Shown here: one piece after another, positions 1-9,051 of the stretch
How positions within the stretch are numbered: the first letter of the stretch is position 1
How the letters are laid out: the number at the start of each line of letters is the position of its first letter
Assembly (NCBI RefSeq): GCF_001695855.1
Contig: NZ_MBSS01000023.1
Location: forward strand, 372,001 to 436,000
Length of the DNA stretch: 64,000 bases
Source: Ensifer sp. LC163
GTDB lineage: Bacteria; Pseudomonadota; Alphaproteobacteria; Rhizobiales; Rhizobiaceae
Direction: 5' to 3'
Position numbers and translations under genes: made by a program
The notes under the pieces: generated by a model
Database searches by the model: none
The model's input: only the letters and a program-made list of their open reading frames with translations
What the model was told of the DNA's origin: nothing

Positions 1-5
1 CAAAA

Positions 6-1046
6 TTGCCAGCCAAACGGAAGACGCCCGATCGCATGAGCGAGCCACGCCTCGGCCAGAATACCCAGCGCCGCTACGAAATTGCCGAGGACGTTCTGCG
101 CAGCAATATCGCCGATGGCATTCTGCCGCCCGGACTTGTCCTGCTCGAGGGGCCGATTGCCGAGATCCTGCAGATATCGCGCGCGCCGGTTCAGCGGGCG
201 CTGTTGCAATTGGAAAGCGACGGCCTCGTCCACCGCTTCAAGGGGCGCGGCTATCTCGTCGGGCCGCCGGGCCGCGCGATCGAGCCCAACCGGACCGACA
301 TCAAGTCGCTCGGGCTCACCATCCCGCAACATGCCGACGAAGCGCTGCAAAGCCGCTCGTCCTGGGAGCGCATCTACACCGAAATCGAGAACGACGTGGC
401 CGGCTGCGTGATCTTCGGTCAGTACCGCATCATCGAAAACGAACTCGCCAACCACTTCAGCGTCAGCCGCACGGTGGTGCGCGACGTGCTCACCCGGTTG
501 CGCGAGCGCGGGCTGGTGCGCAAGAACCAAAGTTCGCACTGGATTGCCGGCCCGCTGACGGCCCAGACCGTCAAGGACCATTTCATGCTGCGCCGGCTGC
601 TTGAGCCGCAGGCGCTTGCGCTTGGCGCGAGCCGTATCGACCGGGACCGGCTTGCCGCCCTGTTCAACCGGCTCAGCGAGCTCGACAGCGCGCAATCGGC
701 GGACGCCTGGCAAGACCTCGAGGACATCCGCACGCAGTTTACCGAGTGCTGCGTGCTGGCCTTGCCGAACGAACGGCTGCGCGAACTGATCCGCAACAAC
801 CTGCTGCCGGTGACGGCGACCGAGCGGCTGCTGCGCCAGCTCGGCCTGCCCGGCGACCCGGCGGTGATTGCGGAAATCCGACTGATCGTGGAGCTGATGA
901 CGCGCGGTGCGACCGCGGCGGCGGCAGCGATGCTGGAGAACCACATCGACGCCTCGATGAACCGGACGATCGCGCAGATGAAGATCGTCGCGATCATTCC
1001 AGGCCCGAGCGTCACCGCCGCCTATCTGACGCGCGTCGTCGAATAG
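6..1046 (+). CDS. GntR-family transcriptional regulator with two winged-helix domains
   Basis: Cytoplasmic DNA-binding regulator. Residues about 24-85 form one GntR-type winged helix (the stretch ISRAPVQRALLQLESDGLV). Residues about 118-185 form a second (SVSRTVVRDVLTRLRERGLV). The rest is an all-helical FCD-like effector domain. Most GntR/FadR proteins have one DNA-binding domain, so the tandem arrangement is unusual. The frame opens at a TTG at the left edge, with an ATG at 36 as another candidate, and it is still open at base 3, so the 5' end may lie outside the window. It converges on the pxp operon, which it may control. The family call is firm; the target is inferred. Confidence 0.85.
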   Translation: MPAKRKTPDRMSEPRLGQNTQRRYEIAEDVLRSNIADGILPPGLVLLEGPIAEILQISRAPVQRALLQLESDGLVHRFKGRGYLVGPPGRAIEPNRTDIKSLGLTIPQHADEALQSRSSWERIYTEIENDVAGCVIFGQYRIIENELANHFSVSRTVVRDVLTRLRERGLVRKNQSSHWIAGPLTAQTVKDHFMLRRLLEPQALALGASRIDRDRLAALFNRLSELDSAQSADAWQDLEDIRTQFTECCVLALPNERLRELIRNNLLPVTATERLLRQLGLPGDPAVIAEIRLIVELMTRGATAAAAAMLENHIDASMNRTIAQMKIVAIIPGPSVTAAYLTRVVE

Positions 1047-1156
1047 GTAAAAACGCCCGGCATCGTTGCATAGCCGGCTCAGGTGGCTGAGCGCGGCTGT
1101 TGGTCCCTTATCCTTTTGCCCGCGCTTCATCTTGCCCTCCGTTTCCCCGGAACCCG

Positions 1157-2128
1157 TCAGCTCAGCGATGTGCGCAGCGCTTCCAGCCGGGCGTTTTCCT
1201 CAGCCCGCGCCGCCAGCGCCTCATCCATCGTCACCTCGACGAACCGGGTCGGCGTATGCGGCTGCATCTGCCCGATCAGGTCCATGTCGGCAGAAATCAC
1301 GGTTCCGAGCATGAAGTAGCCGCCGCCCGAAACCGCATCGCGATGCAGGATGATCGGCTCGGTTCCGCCGGGAACCTGGATCGAGCCATAGGGGTAGCAA
1401 CTGTCGACGATGTTGGACGGGTCGGAACCGGCACCGAACGGCTGCTGGCGCTCGATGAAGGAGAGTTTGCGGCCGCCGCGGAAGCGGTAACCCATGCGAT
1501 CTGCTTCGGGCGCCACTTTCCATTCGTCGGCAAAGAAGCTCTGCTTTGCCGCGTCGGCCAAGCGATCCCAGTAGAGACCGGGCAGGACACGCAGCGCCAC
1601 GGGTGCCGCTGGCAGGCGCCGCAGGGGCTCGCCGACCGAGCGGCCCTCACCGGAACCGTTGCCGGCACCGATCGGCAGTTCATCGCCGGCCGCAAGCGGC
1701 CGGCCCTTGTAGCCACCGAGCGCGCCGATCGGGTAGGTCGAGCGGCTGCCGAGTGCCACCGGCACATCGATACCGCCTGCAACGGCGATATAGATGCGGG
1801 CGCCGGACTTGAGGAAATCGAAGGTCAGGGTCTGCCCGGCGCGAACAGGGAAAGCTGTCCACCCCGGTTGCTCCACCCCATCAACCCTCGCCGGCATATC
1901 GGCACCGGTGACGGCAACCACCGTGTCTTCGGTAAATTCGAGCTTGGGCCCGAGGAACACCGCCTCCAGGCCGGCCGCGCCCTCATCGTTTCCAACCAGC
2001 AGATTGGCGGCGCGCATCGCGTAGCGATCCATCGCCCCGCCGAGCGGAATGCCGAGATGGAAGTAGCCGGGACGGCCAAGGTCCTGGACGGTGGTCGCAA
2101 GACCGTGATGCAGCACCTTAATGGCCAT
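1157..2128 (-). CDS. pxpC: 5-oxoprolinase subunit C / urea-carboxylase-type carboxyltransferase subunit (KipA, AHS2)
   Basis: 323 aa, the usual length for KipA/PxpC. The N-terminal VLHHGLATTVQDLGRPGY and the later GGIDVPVALGSRSTYPIGALGG are hallmarks of the AHS2 domain. In PxpABC this subunit works with PxpB in ATP-dependent opening of 5-oxoproline. The same two folds form the carboxyltransferase domain of urea carboxylase. It is the last gene of a five-gene minus-strand operon and overlaps pxpB by 11 bp, which suggests translational coupling. The biotin genes next door favour a carboxyltransferase role, which is an inference. Confidence 0.9.
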   Translation of the reverse strand: MAIKVLHHGLATTVQDLGRPGYFHLGIPLGGAMDRYAMRAANLLVGNDEGAAGLEAVFLGPKLEFTEDTVVAVTGADMPARVDGVEQPGWTAFPVRAGQTLTFDFLKSGARIYIAVAGGIDVPVALGSRSTYPIGALGGYKGRPLAAGDELPIGAGNGSGEGRSVGEPLRRLPAAPVALRVLPGLYWDRLADAAKQSFFADEWKVAPEADRMGYRFRGGRKLSFIERQQPFGAGSDPSNIVDSCYPYGSIQVPGGTEPIILHRDAVSGGGYFMLGTVISADMDLIGQMQPHTPTRFVEVTMDEALAARAEENARLEALRTSLS

Positions 2129-2996
2129 TGATCATGCCCTCCAGCCGGGTGTTGTAGCCAGTGATATCCTTCTGGAATTCACGCAGATCGAAGCTGACCT
2201 CGCGGACCGGCGGGCTGAAGCGCCCCTTGTCGACATCCTCGACCGCCTGATCATAGGCATCCCGGTCGATCGGCTTGAACTTGACGACATCGCCCGGCCG
2301 GAAGAACACCATGAAATTGCGGAGATAGCTGGTGGTCTGCGTCGGGTCGAAGATCGGCATCGGCGTGATGCCGAACATCTGGTAGCCGCCGGCACCGCGA
2401 ACGGAATAGATGCAGCCGAAGCAGCCGCCATGGCCGACGGTCAGCCGCGGCGTGTCCGTGCGTGGGCGGAGATATTTCGGCACCTGGATCTGCCGTTGCC
2501 GCTCGACCATCTGGTACATGAACGGCAGGCCGGCAACGAATCCGACCATCGATACGAACCAGGGCGATCCGGAATGGGCGGCGACGAAATCGTCGACGTC
2601 GACGTAGCCGTTGATCCGGGTGGCATAGTCGAGATCGGTTCCGGACGGTTCCTGGTGGCGCTCGCGAAAACGCATCAGCGTCTCGTGCGTCCAGGGGTCG
2701 TTGTAGAAGACCGGGATTTCGACGATGCGGGTGCGGATGACGGGTTCGGCCCGCTCGGCTGCGCCCTCGATCGCCCGGACTTCCCTCAGCACGTCATCCG
2801 GCTTGATCAGGTCCGGATCGAACTTGATCTGGAAGGACGCATTGGCCGGGCAGATTTCGGTGATGCCCTTGATGCCGCTCTCCTTGACGCCGTTGGCCAT
2901 GGAGAGGCTCTTGAAGAAGGCTTCCAACGACATCTCGTCGCTGCATTCGACGAACAGGTGCTCGTCGCCTCCGAACGTATATCGTGTCGGCATCAC
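2118..2996 (-). CDS. pxpB: 5-oxoprolinase subunit B / carboxyltransferase subunit (KipI, AHS1)
   Basis: 292 aa, an AHS1 (KipI/PxpB) protein. The stretches SPWFVSMVGFVAGLPFMYQM, GGCFGCIYSVRGAGGYQMFG and VVKFKPIDRD match the conserved core. It is somewhat longer than stand-alone KipI (about 240 aa) and closer to the version linked with biotin carboxylases. It starts with two adjacent ATGs (2996 and 2993) that overlap the end of the biotin carboxylase gene, and overlaps pxpC at its 3' end. It is expected to pair with PxpC in the cytoplasm. Confidence 0.9.
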   Translation of the reverse strand: MMPTRYTFGGDEHLFVECSDEMSLEAFFKSLSMANGVKESGIKGITEICPANASFQIKFDPDLIKPDDVLREVRAIEGAAERAEPVIRTRIVEIPVFYNDPWTHETLMRFRERHQEPSGTDLDYATRINGYVDVDDFVAAHSGSPWFVSMVGFVAGLPFMYQMVERQRQIQVPKYLRPRTDTPRLTVGHGGCFGCIYSVRGAGGYQMFGITPMPIFDPTQTTSYLRNFMVFFRPGDVVKFKPIDRDAYDQAVEDVDKGRFSPPVREVSFDLREFQKDITGYNTRLEGMINGH

Positions 2997-4378
2997 GCGA
3001 CCTCCGCGGCACGGCCGCCATCGGCGGCAAATTCAGTTTCAAGCCATGTCTCGAGAAAGCGGGTATGGAAGGCACCCGTGGCGATCTGCCGGTCTGCAGC
3101 CAACGCCCGATGCAACGGGATCGTCGTCGGCACGCCTTCGATCTTCAGCTGCGCCAGCGCCTGCGAGAGACGGACCAGACAGGCCGCCCGGTCCTCACCC
3201 CAAACGATCAGCTTGCCGAGCAATGAATCGTAGAACGGTGGGATGACGTAGCCCTCGTAGAGCATCGTATCGAAACGGATGCCCTTGCCTTCAGGCACCT
3301 CGAGCCGTTCGATCCTGCCCGGCGCCGGCATAAACCCACGCGCAGGATCCTCGGCATTGATCCGGCATTCGATGGCATGGCCCTTGACGGCGATGTCGGC
3401 CTGGCGAACCGAGAGCGAGGCGCCGGCGGCAATGCGGAACATCTCCTCGACCAGATCGATGCCGGTGATCATCTCGGTCACCGGGTGCTCCACCTGGATA
3501 CGGGTGTTGACCTCGATGAAATAGAACTGGCGGGTCTCGTCGTCGTAAAGGTATTCCACCGTGCCCGCCCCGCGGTAGCCGACGGAGCGCGCCAGCGCCA
3601 CGGCGCTGTCGCAGAGCTTCTGCCGCACTTCAGGCGGAAGCAGGAACGATGGCGCCTCTTCCCAAACCTTCTGCCGGCGCCGCTGCAGCGAGCATTCGCG
3701 CTCGAAGCAATGCACGACATTGTTGCCGTCACCGAGAATCTGGACCTCAACGTGGCGGGCGCGGGTGATGACCTTTTCCAGATAGAGGCCGCCATCGCCG
3801 AAGGATGCCAGCGCCTCGGCGGACGCCTGGGGAAACTGGGTCTCCAGTTCGGCCGCAGTGTTGACGATGCGGATGCCACGGCCGCCGCCGCCGGCTGCCG
3901 CCTTGATCATCACCGGAAAGCCGGTGCGCTCGGTCACCTCAAGTGCGCCGGCAAGGCTGGAGATGCGGCCGTCGCTGCCCGGCACCGTCGGCACGCCGGC
4001 CTTCTCGGCGACGGCGCGGGCGGCAACCTTGTCGCCCAACAGGCGGATCGCATCGCCGGACGGGCCGATGAAGATGAGGCCGGCGGCGACCACCGCATCG
4101 GCGAAATCGCCGTTCTCCGACAGGAAGCCGTACCCGGGATGAACAGCATCGACATTGGCGCGCTTGGCAACCGAGATCACCGCCGCGATGTCGAGATAGG
4201 ATTTCTTCGGCGCCGGCGGTCCGATCTCGATCGCCTCGTCGGCGAGCTTGACCGCCAGCATATCGGCGTCGGCGGCACTGTAGACCTGGACAGTGCGGAT
4301 ACCGAGCGCCTTGGCGGCGCGGATGATGCGGACGGCGATTTCGCCGCGATTGGCAACGAGAACCGAACGGATCGTCAT
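2993..4378 (-). CDS. accC: Biotin carboxylase (AccC-like)
   Basis: 461 aa, the normal size of an AccC biotin carboxylase. It would carboxylate biotin on a carrier protein using ATP and bicarbonate. The glycine-rich ATP loop (AAAGGGGRGIRIV), the ECSLQRRRQKVWEEAPS segment and the catalytic EVNTRIQVEHPVTEM segment are all present. Its start overlaps the carrier gene by 4 bp (ATGA) and its end overlaps pxpB. It is therefore probably a dedicated subunit rather than the fatty-acid acetyl-CoA carboxylase. Confidence 0.93.
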   Translation of the reverse strand: MTIRSVLVANRGEIAVRIIRAAKALGIRTVQVYSAADADMLAVKLADEAIEIGPPAPKKSYLDIAAVISVAKRANVDAVHPGYGFLSENGDFADAVVAAGLIFIGPSGDAIRLLGDKVAARAVAEKAGVPTVPGSDGRISSLAGALEVTERTGFPVMIKAAAGGGGRGIRIVNTAAELETQFPQASAEALASFGDGGLYLEKVITRARHVEVQILGDGNNVVHCFERECSLQRRRQKVWEEAPSFLLPPEVRQKLCDSAVALARSVGYRGAGTVEYLYDDETRQFYFIEVNTRIQVEHPVTEMITGIDLVEEMFRIAAGASLSVRQADIAVKGHAIECRINAEDPARGFMPAPGRIERLEVPEGKGIRFDTMLYEGYVIPPFYDSLLGKLIVWGEDRAACLVRLSQALAQLKIEGVPTTIPLHRALAADRQIATGAFHTRFLETWLETEFAADGGRAAEVA

Positions 4379-4617
4379 TGGTCGACCTCGGCGATCACCT
4401 GGCCGGCCATCACGGGCTCTTCGTTGTCGACGAGAAAGCGGATGCCGCCGCCGGCCACGCCGGCCTGGATCTCCTGAAAGGTCTTCATGACTTCGATCAG
4501 GCCGATGGCGTCGCTGGAGGAAACGGCATCGCCATCCGTTTTGAACGGCGGGACATCCGGAGCAGACGAGCGATAGAAGGTTCCTGGAAGGGGCGATCGG
4601 ATTTCGTGCTTGCTCAT
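4375..4617 (-). CDS. accB: Biotin carboxyl carrier protein (AccB-like, single domain)
   Basis: 80 aa from the ATG at 4617. An upstream start at 4683 would add an unrelated tail, and the ATG follows a purine-rich GCGGAGGC site. The protein is little more than a biotinyl domain. The biotin lysine is K45 in IGLIEVMKTFQEI. Housekeeping AccB has a long linker before this domain, so this short carrier suggests a partner of the neighbouring carboxylase. It lies between pxpA and accC and overlaps accC by 4 bp. Confidence 0.88.
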   Translation of the reverse strand: MSKHEIRSPLPGTFYRSSAPDVPPFKTDGDAVSSSDAIGLIEVMKTFQEIQAGVAGGGIRFLVDNEEPVMAGQVIAEVDQ

Positions 4618-4633
4618 GGTTGCCTCCGCTATG

Positions 4634-5410
4634 TTATTTGGTTTTGACCTGAGAGACGGGAGCGATGCGGATACCCTCGGCACTCAGCGCCTCCCGCATG
4701 AGGCGCACGATATCGAGCGCGCCCAGCGTATCGGAATGAAAACAGATGGATTCGAACGGGACCTCGACGTCGGCGCCCGTGACCGTGCGCACGCGTCCTT
4801 CCCGACAGGCGCGGACGACCTTGCGCGCGATTGCCGTGGCATCCGGCCGGCCGGCATCGCGGGTAAAGACGATCGAGCCGCTATCGTCATAGTCGCGATC
4901 GGCATAGAACTCGCGGATAACCGGCTGGCCAACCTCCTCGGCGGCAAGCTCCGTCGCCGAACCGGCCATGCAGAAGACAAAGGCGTTCGGCGCGACCGTT
5001 CGCATATATTGCATGAAGATCTGGGAGAGTTCGCGATTGACCGCCATCTCCATGTAGAGCGCACCGTGCGGCTTCACATGTTGCAGGGGCGCGCCGTGAC
5101 GGCGGGCGAATTCGCGGATTGCGCCGACCTGGTAGACGATATCGTTGACAAGCTCGCGGGCGGTGCCCGCAATCTTGCGGCGGCCGAAACCCTGCAGATC
5201 GCGGTAGCCGGGATGGGCGCCGATGCCGACGCCATGTTCGGCCGCGAGCCGAACCGTTTCATCCATCAGGTTGGGATCGCCGCCATGGAAGCCGGCAGCG
5301 ATATTGGCAGAACTGATCAGCGGCATCAGTGCCGCATCGTCGGTGTCGCCGATGCGCCAGCGGCCGAACGCTTCTCCCATGTCGCAATTGATGTCGACGA
5401 CGTCGAGCAA
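4634..5410 (-). CDS. pxpA: 5-oxoprolinase subunit A (LamB/YcsF family)
   Basis: 258 aa, matching the 245-260 aa LamB/YcsF family. Signature segments are [14 protein letters not shown] at the N terminus, [34 protein letters not shown] and [15 protein letters not shown] chose the TTG at 5410 because the family begins a few residues before DINCDMGE and GAGG lies just upstream. The open frame extends to 5557, but the extra 49 residues are unlike the family. It is the first gene of the operon, 16 bp ahead of accB. In characterised PxpABC this subunit takes part in lactam ring opening. Confidence 0.88.
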   Translation of the reverse strand: MLDVVDINCDMGEAFGRWRIGDTDDAALMPLISSANIAAGFHGGDPNLMDETVRLAAEHGVGIGAHPGYRDLQGFGRRKIAGTARELVNDIVYQVGAIREFARRHGAPLQHVKPHGALYMEMAVNRELSQIFMQYMRTVAPNAFVFCMAGSATELAAEEVGQPVIREFYADRDYDDSGSIVFTRDAGRPDATAIARKVVRACREGRVRTVTGADVEVPFESICFHSDTLGALDIVRLMREALSAEGIRIAPVSQVKTK

Positions 5411-5531
5411 TGCCTCATCCCTCTGTTGCAGGTCGCTCTCCTGGAGATTGCTCTCCCGGCAACCCTGACCTCCAGAGAACGCTAGGGCGAAACAGAGCAT
5501 TTGAAAAATTCTATTTTCACATATCACGTAT

Positions 5532-5542
5532 CTGAATTTCAG
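5532..5542. promoter_or_regulatory. Short palindrome between pxpA and the LysR gene
   Basis: The sequence CTGAATTTCAG is a perfect 11-bp palindrome inside an AT-rich patch between the divergent pxpA and lysR genes. Its position suits an operator, possibly for the LysR protein. It does not match a named consensus that I know. Confidence 0.25.
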
Positions 5543-5696
5543 AATTCGCAGTTGCAAAAAACTCCGGCAAAAATTAGCGTCTTTAGAGTGGTTTACGCTG
5601 CAATGCCTGAGGGATGACCAGTTGGCTGCTCAAAGACGCGGCAGACTTTCTGATTTTCTCAGTCAAGGTATAAAAAAATCAGATGGGAGATGCGCT

Positions 5697-6623
5697 ATGT
5701 CGATCAGCCTTCGCCAGCTTCGCTATTTCGTCGCAACGGCTGAACTTGGCCAGATATCGCAGGCGGCGGTCGATCTTTCGATCTCCCAGTCGGCGGTGAC
5801 CACGGCGATCAAGGAGCTGGAGCGCATCGTCGGCACCAATCTGTTCCTGCGCACGCCAAGCGGCATGGACCTGACGATGGCAGGACGGCAGTTCCTGTCG
5901 CACGCCTACGAGATCCTGAAGAAGGTGGACGAGGCGACCCACCTGAACGTCGTCAGCAGCGCCGTCGAAGGCACGCTGGCGATCGCCGCCACCTATACCG
6001 TCATCGGCTATTTCCTGCCGCAGCACATCGAGCGGCTGCGACGCCTGTTTCCGAAACTCGAGCTGCAGCTGTTCGAACTCAAGCGGGAATCGATCGAGGA
6101 AGGCCTGCTCACCAACCGCTACGACATGGCGGTGCTTTTGACCTCGAACATCCTCAACCCGGCACTGACGACCGAAAAGCTGATGAGCTCGACGCGCCGG
6201 CTCTGGGTGCCGGCCCAGCATCCGCTGCTTCAGCGCGACAGCGTCGGCTTTCGCGAGATCTCGGAGGAGCCCTACATCATGCTGACGGTCGACGAAGCGG
6301 CGCATTCTTCGCTGAAATACTGGAGCACATCGACCTACCAGCCGCGCGTCATTCTCCGAACGTCGTCGGTCGAGGCGGTGCGCTCGCTGGTCGCCAACGG
6401 CCAGGGCGTGGCCATTCTGTCCGACATGGTACACCGCCCCTGGTCGCTCGAGGGCCGGCGCATCGAGACGATCAACGTGCGTGACCCCGTCCCGGCCATG
6501 GATGTCGGCCTGGCCTGGCGGCGTGGCGCGGAATTCACGCCGCCGATGCAGGCGCTGCGGTCCTATTTCCAGCAGACCTTTCATATTCCGGGTGTGCGCG
6601 ACGCATCGTTTACCGCGCCCTGA
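5697..6623 (+). CDS. LysR-family transcriptional regulator
   Basis: 308 aa from the ATG at 5697, preceded by GGGAG 8 bp upstream. The longer frame from 5622 adds a tail not seen in the family. The N-terminal 65 residues are a typical LysR helix-turn-helix (LRQLRYFVATAELGQISQAA, then SISQSAVTTAIKELE), followed by a two-lobed effector-binding domain. It is transcribed divergently from pxpA across about 290 bp and so is the most likely regulator of the pxp-acc operon. The inducer is unknown and may be a lactam or oxoproline-like compound. Confidence 0.9.
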   Translation: MSISLRQLRYFVATAELGQISQAAVDLSISQSAVTTAIKELERIVGTNLFLRTPSGMDLTMAGRQFLSHAYEILKKVDEATHLNVVSSAVEGTLAIAATYTVIGYFLPQHIERLRRLFPKLELQLFELKRESIEEGLLTNRYDMAVLLTSNILNPALTTEKLMSSTRRLWVPAQHPLLQRDSVGFREISEEPYIMLTVDEAAHSSLKYWSTSTYQPRVILRTSSVEAVRSLVANGQGVAILSDMVHRPWSLEGRRIETINVRDPVPAMDVGLAWRRGAEFTPPMQALRSYFQQTFHIPGVRDASFTAP

Positions 6624-6647
6624 CGCTGATACATCTCCGACCGGCGG

Positions 6648-7469
6648 TCAGCCGGTCGCGGCGAGTTCCAACGCCCGGCGATGCGCAGCCGCGGCGGCCC
6701 GCTTCACCAGATCGGCCAAGCCTGGCTCGGCCGTGAGCACTTCGAGGGCAGCAGCCGTGGTGCCGTTCGGGCTGGTCACCTGCTGGCGCAATTCTGCCGG
6801 AGAAAACGCGCTTGTCGCCGCGAGAGCGGCGGCGCCATTGACCGTCTGCTTTGCCAGGGCAAGAGCGGTCTCCGCCGGTAGGCCGACAGCAACTCCCGCG
6901 TCGGTCAAACACTCGATAAAATGAAAGAGATAGGCCGGCCCCGAACCGGATATCGCCGTTGCCGCATCGACAAGCCTCTCCTCCGCCAGCCAATGAACAC
7001 TGCCGACGGCCGCCAAGAGATCTGTCACACAGCCTGCTTGCACTTCGCCGGTTTGGACGTTGCCAAAGGCGGCAGTCACCCCCATGCCGATGGACGCCGG
7101 CATGTTTGGCATGGCGCGCACGATCGCGGTCGCGCCCAGTGTGGCCTCGAAGGTCGAGATCGGCACGCCGGCGGCGATGCTGACGAACACGGCGGTGCCA
7201 CTGAGCCGGCGGTAAGTCGCAAGAATCGAGCCGACGATCTGCGGCTTGACGGCGATAATGACGGCGCGTGGCCGTAACGCCTCCGGCAAGCCGGCTGCAT
7301 CGGCGTAAACCGTGGCGCCACGCGCGGCCGCGCGGCCGCGCAGAGGTTCCGCCGGCTCGACCACGTGAATGCGGCTCGCAGGAAGATCGGCCCGCTCGAG
7401 CCAGCCTTCGAGCAGGGCGAAGCCCATGTTGCCGCAGCCGACAAGCAGGATGTCTCCGGACTGTTGCAT
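6648..7469 (-). CDS. proC: Pyrroline-5-carboxylate reductase family protein
   Basis: 273 aa, the usual ProC length. It has an N-terminal Rossmann fold (DILLVGCGNMGFALLEGW) and a C-terminal helical dimerisation domain with the ProC signature ATAISGSGPAYLFHFIE. Members reduce cyclic imines such as pyrroline-5-carboxylate with NAD(P)H. The start at 7469 has GAGGAG 7 bp upstream. It is the last gene of a catabolic operon, 28 bp after an acyl-CoA ligase gene, so it may be a specialised imine reductase rather than the housekeeping proline enzyme. That role is inferred. Confidence 0.85.
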   Translation of the reverse strand: MQQSGDILLVGCGNMGFALLEGWLERADLPASRIHVVEPAEPLRGRAAARGATVYADAAGLPEALRPRAVIIAVKPQIVGSILATYRRLSGTAVFVSIAAGVPISTFEATLGATAIVRAMPNMPASIGMGVTAAFGNVQTGEVQAGCVTDLLAAVGSVHWLAEERLVDAATAISGSGPAYLFHFIECLTDAGVAVGLPAETALALAKQTVNGAAALAATSAFSPAELRQQVTSPNGTTAAALEVLTAEPGLADLVKRAAAAAHRRALELAATG

Positions 7470-7497
7470 CTGCGCGTCTCCTCTCATTGGTGACGGT

Positions 7498-9030
7498 TTA
7501 TTGCCGCGCCAGCCGATCCCAGCAATCGGTAAGACCGACGGGCAGCCGGTGTTTCATGATGCGCTGGCTCGGCGTGCGTTCGAAGTCGTCGACAACGGCA
7601 ATGTAGCGCGGGTTCTGGTAGGGCGCGAGCCGATGCGCCAGCCATCCCGACAGGTCGATCGGATCGATGGCGCTGCCCGGCTTGGGCTTGACGAAGAGCT
7701 TGATGTCCTGCTCGCCGACATCGGCGGCGACGCCGATCATGGCGCAATCCTCGACCGCCGGGTAGGCGGCGGCAACATGCTCGACCTCCCAGGCGGAAAC
7801 GTTCTCGCCCTTGCACCGGACGCTGTCGGTCAACCGGCCATGGAACCAGAGATTGCCGTCGGCATCGAAGGAACCGCAATCGCCGGTGTGAAGCGCGCCG
7901 CTGCGAAGGGTCTTTTCCGTCGCTTCGGGATTGCGCAGATATCCCTGGAACAGCGCGCCCTTGAGCGAGGAACGCACGACGATCTCGCCCTTGTCGCCAA
8001 CCGGCACCGGTTCGCCCTTTTCATCGAGGATATCGACCGAGAACCAGGGCATCGGCCGCCCGACGGCGCCGACGACATCGGTGGTGTTGCAGGTGGTGAT
8101 GCTGGAGGCCTCCGTCATGCCGTAGCATTCGCGCATCTCGACGCCGAAGCGCTCCTTGAACAGCGGCCAAACCTCCTTCGGGCAACCGCCGCCCCAGGCG
8201 ACACGCACCGGATGCTTGCGGTCGAGCTCGCTTTCCGGCTGCTTCAGCAGGATCTGCAGGATGCCGCCGAGATAGTGGATGTGGGTGGCGCCGTAGCTGC
8301 GCACCTGGTCCCAGAAGCGGCTGGCGCTGAACCGGTCGACCATGGCGAGCGACAGGTCCTCGATGATCGGCAGCACGATGAGCTGCGCGCCACCGATATG
8401 GTAGAGCGGCTCCCAGACGAAGAAGACATCGCCCGGGCCCGCCACCGAAAGGGTGCGCACCGCCTCGCCGGCGAGCCGGATCATGCCGTGGGTGACCAGC
8501 ACGCCCTTCGGCCGGCCTGTCGTCCCGGAAGTGTACATGATCGCAAACAGATCGTCGGCGGCGGGCGGCTCTTCGTTGAAGGCGGCACCTGAAGTCAGGA
8601 TTGTTTCCAGCGACGTCGGGCCGGTTTGTTGACCCGCGAGAATCAACCCGGCCGCAGGCAGAGCGGCACCGCTTTCGGCGATGGTTTCGGCAAGCTCGGC
8701 GTCGCAGATGACGGCGCCCGGCTCGCAATGTTCCAGGATGTAGCGCAGGCCCTCGCCGCGCAGTTGCGCATTGAGCGGCACCCAGACGACACCGGCCTTG
8801 GCAAGGCCGAACAGGACGGCAAGCGAGAGGCGCGAATTGCGCATCATGACGGCAACGCGATCGCCGGCTTTCAGCCCGCGCTGGCGGAGATCCGCGGCAA
8901 GCGCGCCCGACATCGCGTCGAGGGTCGCAAAGGTGATCGGTTCGCCGTTGAAACGGGCGAACACCTGTTCCGGTTTGCGGGCAGCCTTGGTCGTGAAGCT
9001 TCCGAGGAAGCCTTCGAGAGATACGGTCAT
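7498..9030 (-). CDS. AMP-dependent acyl-CoA synthetase (class I adenylate-forming)
   Basis: 510 aa, typical of fatty-acid or carnitine-type CoA ligases. The P-loop-like motif IMYTSGTTGRPKGVLVTH lies near residue 165. GMTEASSI and the hinge region (LHTGDCGSFDADGNLWFHGR) follow. The C-terminal lid ends with PSQRIMKHRL, where the expected catalytic lysine could be the K of MKH. It would activate a carboxylic acid to an acyl-CoA. It is 21 bp downstream of the permease gene, so the substrate is probably what the ABC importer brings in. General layout resembles CaiC-type ligases; the substrate is not deducible. Confidence 0.88.
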   Translation of the reverse strand: MTVSLEGFLGSFTTKAARKPEQVFARFNGEPITFATLDAMSGALAADLRQRGLKAGDRVAVMMRNSRLSLAVLFGLAKAGVVWVPLNAQLRGEGLRYILEHCEPGAVICDAELAETIAESGAALPAAGLILAGQQTGPTSLETILTSGAAFNEEPPAADDLFAIMYTSGTTGRPKGVLVTHGMIRLAGEAVRTLSVAGPGDVFFVWEPLYHIGGAQLIVLPIIEDLSLAMVDRFSASRFWDQVRSYGATHIHYLGGILQILLKQPESELDRKHPVRVAWGGGCPKEVWPLFKERFGVEMRECYGMTEASSITTCNTTDVVGAVGRPMPWFSVDILDEKGEPVPVGDKGEIVVRSSLKGALFQGYLRNPEATEKTLRSGALHTGDCGSFDADGNLWFHGRLTDSVRCKGENVSAWEVEHVAAAYPAVEDCAMIGVAADVGEQDIKLFVKPKPGSAIDPIDLSGWLAHRLAPYQNPRYIAVVDDFERTPSQRIMKHRLPVGLTDCWDRLARQ

Positions 9031-9051
9031 GGGAGGATCTCGGATGGTGTG

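Noticed and set aside
1100-2131. 343-codon open frame on the plus strand
   Set aside because: It is antisense to pxpC, has no family features, and is explained by GC-rich codon bias.
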